A stretch of DNA of 34,445 nucleotides from Acidobacteriaceae bacterium UBA1795 (lineage in GTDB: Bacteria; Acidobacteriota; Terriglobia; Terriglobales; Acidobacteriaceae). The stretch is taken from positions 1,364 through 35,808 of the forward strand of contig DCFV01000002.1 of the NCBI GenBank assembly GCA_002314435.1. The letters run 5' to 3'. The notes under the pieces were generated by a model, which saw nothing but the letters and a program-made list of their open reading frames with translations, made no database searches and was not told where the DNA came from. Numbering within the stretch: position 1 is the first letter of the stretch; each line of letters opens with the position of its first letter. Shown in pieces: positions 32,401-34,445 of the stretch. The position numbers and the translations under genes are program-made.

Positions 32401-33278
32401 TCTGCCTTCGAGGCCTGCCGCTTCAGGCTGTTCATCTGCCGCGTTACTTCTTCAAAAATGTCGTCCACGCGCGCCAGGTTCTGCTTCGCGCTCTCAAGGC
32501 GCAGCTCAGCCAGACGCTTCTTCGTCTTGAAGCGCGTGATGCCCGCCGCTTCTTCGATAATCGCGCGACGGTCATGCGGCTTCGAGCTCAGCAACTGCCC
32601 AATGCGTTCCTGCCCGATGATCGCGTAGCTCTCCGGCCCAAGACCGGTGCCCATGAAGATGTCCTGAATGTCGCGCAGGCGGCACAGCTTGCCGTTCAGC
32701 AGGTACTCGCTCTCGCCCGTGCGAAACAGCCGCCGCGTGATGACGATCTCGCCCTTCTGCGGCGTGCGGTGGAACTTGCGCCGGCGAATCTTCAGCACCA
32801 CCGGCTGCGGCCCTTCCAGCGACGCCTGCTGCGGAGTGGCATTCTCGGTCGTCTCGTCGTCGTCCAACACCTGCCCCGGCTGCTCATTCGCCACGGCGTC
32901 TTCTGAATCCGCAGCACTCCGGCGGCGCAACTCCGCTTCGTCCCAGTCCGCCGGGCCGTCGTGCTCCACGGCCACCTCCGTCTCAACCGGGACTGGTCCC
33001 TCGTAGGCTTCCGGGTCGACCATCGTGATGGTCACCTCGGCCATGCCGAGCGGCTTGCGGTCCCGGGTCCCGGCAAAGATCACGTCCTGCATGTGCGAGC
33101 CGCGCAGGGTCTTGGCGCTCTGTTCGCCCAGCACCCACGTAACTCCATCCAGAATGTTCGACTTGCCGCATCCGTTCGGCCCAACTACAACGGCGATGCC
33201 CGTGCCCGGCACGGTCAACTCCGTGCGGTCACAGAAGCTCTTGAAGCCGAGGATATGTATCTTTTTTAGTTTCAGCAT
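29457..33278 (-). CDS. smc: Chromosome segregation ATPase SMC with a charged insertion in the head domain
   Basis: SMC forms the condensin-like dimer that compacts and separates chromosomes with ScpA and ScpB. The 1273-residue protein has Walker A VVVGPNGCGKSNILDGVTWVLGEQ near the N-terminus and a long coiled coil. The hinge lies in the middle (about 520-680, APVGTLADFIEVAGEHEGVVDEFL and GYAFFLTPGGECFHNGTVTGGK), and a second coil follows. The C-terminal head has signature LLSGGEKALTALALL, Walker B FCVLDEVDAALDETN and FLIVTHSKRMM. Unusual is an extra ~85-residue segment at about 91-175, acidic first (EDAVANEQPGQVLDDDE) then basic (KIRRRKFHRTPQKG), between two strands of the N-terminal head. 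ATG 33278 has GGAG 5 bases before it; GTG 33284 does not. Confidence 0.96.
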   Translation of the reverse strand: MLKLKKIHILGFKSFCDRTELTVPGTGIAVVVGPNGCGKSNILDGVTWVLGEQSAKTLRGSHMQDVIFAGTRDRKPLGMAEVTITMVDPEAYEGPVPVETEVAVEHDGPADWDEAELRRRSAADSEDAVANEQPGQVLDDDETTENATPQQASLEGPQPVVLKIRRRKFHRTPQKGEIVITRRLFRTGESEYLLNGKLCRLRDIQDIFMGTGLGPESYAIIGQERIGQLLSSKPHDRRAIIEEAAGITRFKTKKRLAELRLESAKQNLARVDDIFEEVTRQMNSLKRQASKAERFGAVRDELRGKLRVVLASRMALMDADQARLEQEIAALTGQIQGSAAEIETMEASQHSLTERGYELDREGQEAQNRANSAALELERAAARERANAERVTELEGRIAAAAGELEQTRAQLESIAEERAQQKSFMETAAGEARAFHEKVNAQQHEARTAAEEVFSAERALEANRRHAMHLLTLAGNARNSTAQAEESLAALDREADRLEAEMGQSRNELESLGVQSGQVKMRFESAGEALARLQSEIAQLREGLQSKRAEEQTLRAKTNELSRAQATATGRRNSLEALIRDHSYATDTVRRLLKPGTLAGGMAPVGTLADFIEVAGEHEGVVDEFLRDELNYVVVKSWGAAEEGVRLLKSGVDGRATFLIHDDEQRSLFVEASDAIGGPGITPLKDTIRVLNGFGRSLEAILPKLRYGYVVENPDEARRLAGEHGYAFFLTPGGECFHNGTVTGGKPATQGPLVLKRELREVDARLAALDQELAHSETEAAAVTRTIHELTAQLEARSEERRMAEREAADQGAALKQMEAETQRIERRLQEWVLQAARNKDAREAKHSVIAQKQEEAARMDAEHKTAEAALEEQQSQLSELRQRREGLQQEAARATAELAGLEERRRGAEAAFQRIERLHADLERRVLAIEQQRSAAVAEREQRTQESLHLAAREEELKLEREQALAQAQMLAAEAQSLRQQLATLETQLKAGRAALDQVRENRSNLSSEVAKLRSDLEHLEASCLAEVNVEAALLRADAEIVHIAGDELAAEDEACRTLRQKLEQMGPVNMMALDEYKETAERHGFLETQRKDLIESIENTQETIKEIDQISRTKFDEAFAKINENFGQVFTRLFHGGQAFLRLTDTENQAESGLDIVASPPGKKLQNVLLLSGGEKALTALALLVGIFQFQPSPFCVLDEVDAALDETNVGRLADLLNGMSDETQFLIVTHSKRMMHAADLIYGVTMQEPGVSKVVSVKLGGQQEQRATA

Positions 33279-33431
33279 CTTCACTCCGGGACTTGAGGTT
33301 CGGAAAGGTCGCTGCTTCTCTGCGGCTGGGGGAGCTCGCGCCCCTCAAGGCCGCGCGGCCGGATTCTAGTCCTTCGATTACAGACTCTAAGGAGCGCGAT
33401 TGGCAGGGTCAACGGCGCCGAGAGGTTCCTT

Positions 33432-33528
33432 TGTGGATAAGGGGTGCCGGAATTCGATTTCTTCGGGGATCATCGGGATTTTCGGTCAAATCGCGGGATT
33501 TGATCGAGTTTCTGCCCGCTTTTCCACA
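33432..33528. promoter_or_regulatory. DnaA-box-like sites and inverted repeat upstream of smc
   Basis: TTATCCACA, the DnaA-box consensus, reads perfectly on the minus strand at 33432-33440. TTTTCCACA, with one mismatch, reads on the plus strand at 33520-33528. Between them TCAAATC-GCGG-GATTTGA (33486-33503) is a perfect 7-bp inverted repeat. The group lies 150-250 bases before the smc start codon in a 260-base gap. Whether DnaA binds is untested; a TAGAAT at 33363-33368 (minus strand) could be the smc -10 box. Confidence 0.35.
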
Positions 33529-33545
33529 GCCCCGGTTAGCCCGGT

Positions 33546-33764
33546 TTAAGCTCGTCTGCCGCGTCGCGGACCCAGCGGAGCCACCGCTGTCCGAATCACC
33601 CTCTCCAGCGCCCGCAGCGCCTGCGGACGCGGGAACCCCGGACGGCTGGCCAGCCGGATCGTCCTGGTCGGCTTGCCCGCCAGCGGCCGCAGTTCTTTGA
33701 TTCCCAGTTTGCAATGGTCACACTTTCCGCCGTAGCGGGTTTTAATCCAATAAGGCGACTTCAT
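33546..33764 (-). CDS. Small basic CxxC protein coupled to PAP2 gene, function unknown
   Basis: A 72-residue protein starting MKSPYWIKTRYGGKCDHCKLG. The first ~23 residues, with one CxxC pair (Cys15, Cys18), resemble the beginning of small zinc-ribbon-like proteins. The usual second cysteine pair is missing, and the rest is Arg/Pro-rich (GKPTRTIRLASRPGFPRPQ..PLGPRRGRRA). Third codon positions in this frame are rich in G and C, which supports coding. ATG 33764 overlaps the stop codon of the PAP2 gene (ATGA) and has AGGGAG 9 bases upstream, so translation is likely. It may be an intact short protein or a frameshift-shortened relative of a longer zinc protein; I cannot decide. Confidence 0.55.
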   Translation of the reverse strand: MKSPYWIKTRYGGKCDHCKLGIKELRPLAGKPTRTIRLASRPGFPRPQALRALERVIRTAVAPLGPRRGRRA

Positions 33765-34445
33765 GCGGCTTGCTCCCTGAAAGCGGAAACTGTGTCTAGT
33801 TCGCCACAGATATATAAAATCCATGTGGCGTAGGGGATGGCACACATCAGGTCAAAAACGTAATGCTGCCCACTCCCTAAAGTTGCGAATACGGTGAGCG
33901 CTAGGAAGATAATCCCGGCACAGCGCCCAGCCCATGACCGCCCCATGAACCAGAGAATCAGTAAAGCTGTTGACGTGTGAACGGAAGGAACGCCGTTCGG
34001 TGCGGCCTGAATGGCAATCTTCACAGCCTCGATTCCCACAGGAGTTTGTGGAAAGTGTGGGAAAGCGAACTGCGGCCCGCAAACAGGGAATAAGAGATAT
34101 AAGGGAAGCGCTAGAAACAGGTTCGCCGCAATCGTCTTCGCCGCCTGTAAAGCTCTATCCTCGGAGTCCCAGAGTAGATTAGCGGCGAAGGCCATAAACA
34201 TCATGGCTGGTAAAAGCCCGTAGGAAACAGAGGCAAGAATTCTGAGGGGAATGGAAGAGTTAACCCATTCTGCGAGGTAGAATCGCCCAAACCCCAAGGC
34301 TCTGTCGATCTGGTAAACATAGAGGTCGTACTTCATCGGCTCCAGACGTGACAGGCAATTCGCCGTAAACTGGCAGAGCATCCCGGCAGGCTCAATGAAG
34401 AGCGCACAGACAAGCAACCACTCAGTATGCTTGCGATACTTAGGG
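33761..34445 (-). CDS. PAP2-superfamily membrane phosphatase (N-terminus beyond window edge)
   Basis: At least 227 residues of a multi-spanning membrane protein with the PAP2/vanadium-haloperoxidase phosphatase motifs. PNGVPSVHTSTALLILWF gives motif 2 (P-S-x-H-T) and LGSGQHYVFDLMCAIPYA gives motif 3 (G-x-H-Y-x-x-D), with the catalytic histidines. Five or six membrane helices are visible. Members dephosphorylate lipid phosphates such as undecaprenyl diphosphate or phosphatidylglycerol phosphate, or transfer inositol phosphate; this one could be any of these. The frame stays open to the window end (reading ..KYRKHTEWLLVCALF), so the start is outside. Hand-counted GC for 34021-34320 is 154/300, against 120/180 in 30001-30180 of smc, suggesting different origin. 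Confidence 0.82.
   Translation of the reverse strand, partial: PKYRKHTEWLLVCALFIEPAGMLCQFTANCLSRLEPMKYDLYVYQIDRALGFGRFYLAEWVNSSIPLRILASVSYGLLPAMMFMAFAANLLWDSEDRALQAAKTIAANLFLALPLYLLFPVCGPQFAFPHFPQTPVGIEAVKIAIQAAPNGVPSVHTSTALLILWFMGRSWAGRCAGIIFLALTVFATLGSGQHYVFDLMCAIPYATWILYICGELDTVSAFREQAA

Noticed and set aside
31869..32906. 345-codon open frame on the plus strand within smc
   Set aside because: It mirrors the coiled-coil part of smc, whose regular codon pattern creates long antisense frames. No start signal or domain supports it.
1..34445. CRISPR arrays, tRNAs, rRNAs, insertion sequences, prophage or attachment sites
   Set aside because: No regularly spaced repeats, cloverleaf-like sequences, transposase or integrase motifs were noticed on either strand by reading. 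A tRNAscan-SE or CRISPR-finder run was not possible.

Overview
The window reads as ordinary chromosome from a GC-rich, Gram-negative-type bacterium, most likely an acidobacterium (Terriglobia-like). This placement is an inference. It rests on a TonB-dependent receptor with an N-terminal carboxypeptidase-regulatory domain, a fused TPR-secretin, frequent GTG/TTG starts, an NtrC-type two-component pair and the mix of housekeeping genes. No CRISPR array, intact insertion sequence, prophage, tRNA or rRNA was recognised. Both ends cut genes: rarA on the left and a PAP2-type membrane phosphatase on the right.

Left third (1-9650): rarA (partial) follows a SpoU-type RNA methyltransferase with a 4-base overlap on the minus strand. 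Diverging from them are tsaC (the t6A tRNA modification precursor enzyme) and a YdcF/SanA-like envelope protein. A DUF92 membrane protein, related to phytyl-phosphate kinases, converges on that pair. Then come a secreted GH31 alpha-glycosidase, a YncE-like beta-propeller lipoprotein, tlyA (S4 plus 2'-O-methyltransferase) and nadK.

Middle (9648-20662): a minus-strand operon encodes an NtrC-type sigma-54 response regulator, its membrane histidine kinase and a proline-rich lipoprotein. An Uup-type ABC-F ATPase lies upstream. A plus-strand run follows: rhodanese, M20 dipeptidase, mobA, an MlaF-like ABC ATPase without a permease, a frameshifted remnant of a polyprenyl-phosphate sugar transferase, and glutamine-dependent nadE. 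NadK and NadE are both in the window but not in one operon.

Right third (20667-34445): a periplasmic DsbA-like protein converges on a TPR-secretin gene, which is coupled to a HAD phosphatase, a Fis-like regulator, cvpA and purC. A 599-base gap before the TonB-dependent receptor gene carries a clear purC promoter and, on the plus strand, two perfect 11-bp hairpins, the second a textbook terminator. smc encodes a head domain with a large charged insertion and is separated from the receptor gene by a perfect 32-base palindromic terminator. Upstream of smc lie a perfect DnaA box, a small CxxC protein and the PAP2 phosphatase; this last stretch is clearly less GC-rich than the rest.

No new multi-gene defence or biosynthetic system could be supported. 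The most interesting items are the unexplained structured element at 26561-26670, the SMC insertion, the sugar-transferase remnant, the PAP2/CxxC pair of different base composition, and the orphan ABC ATPase with an altered signature motif.
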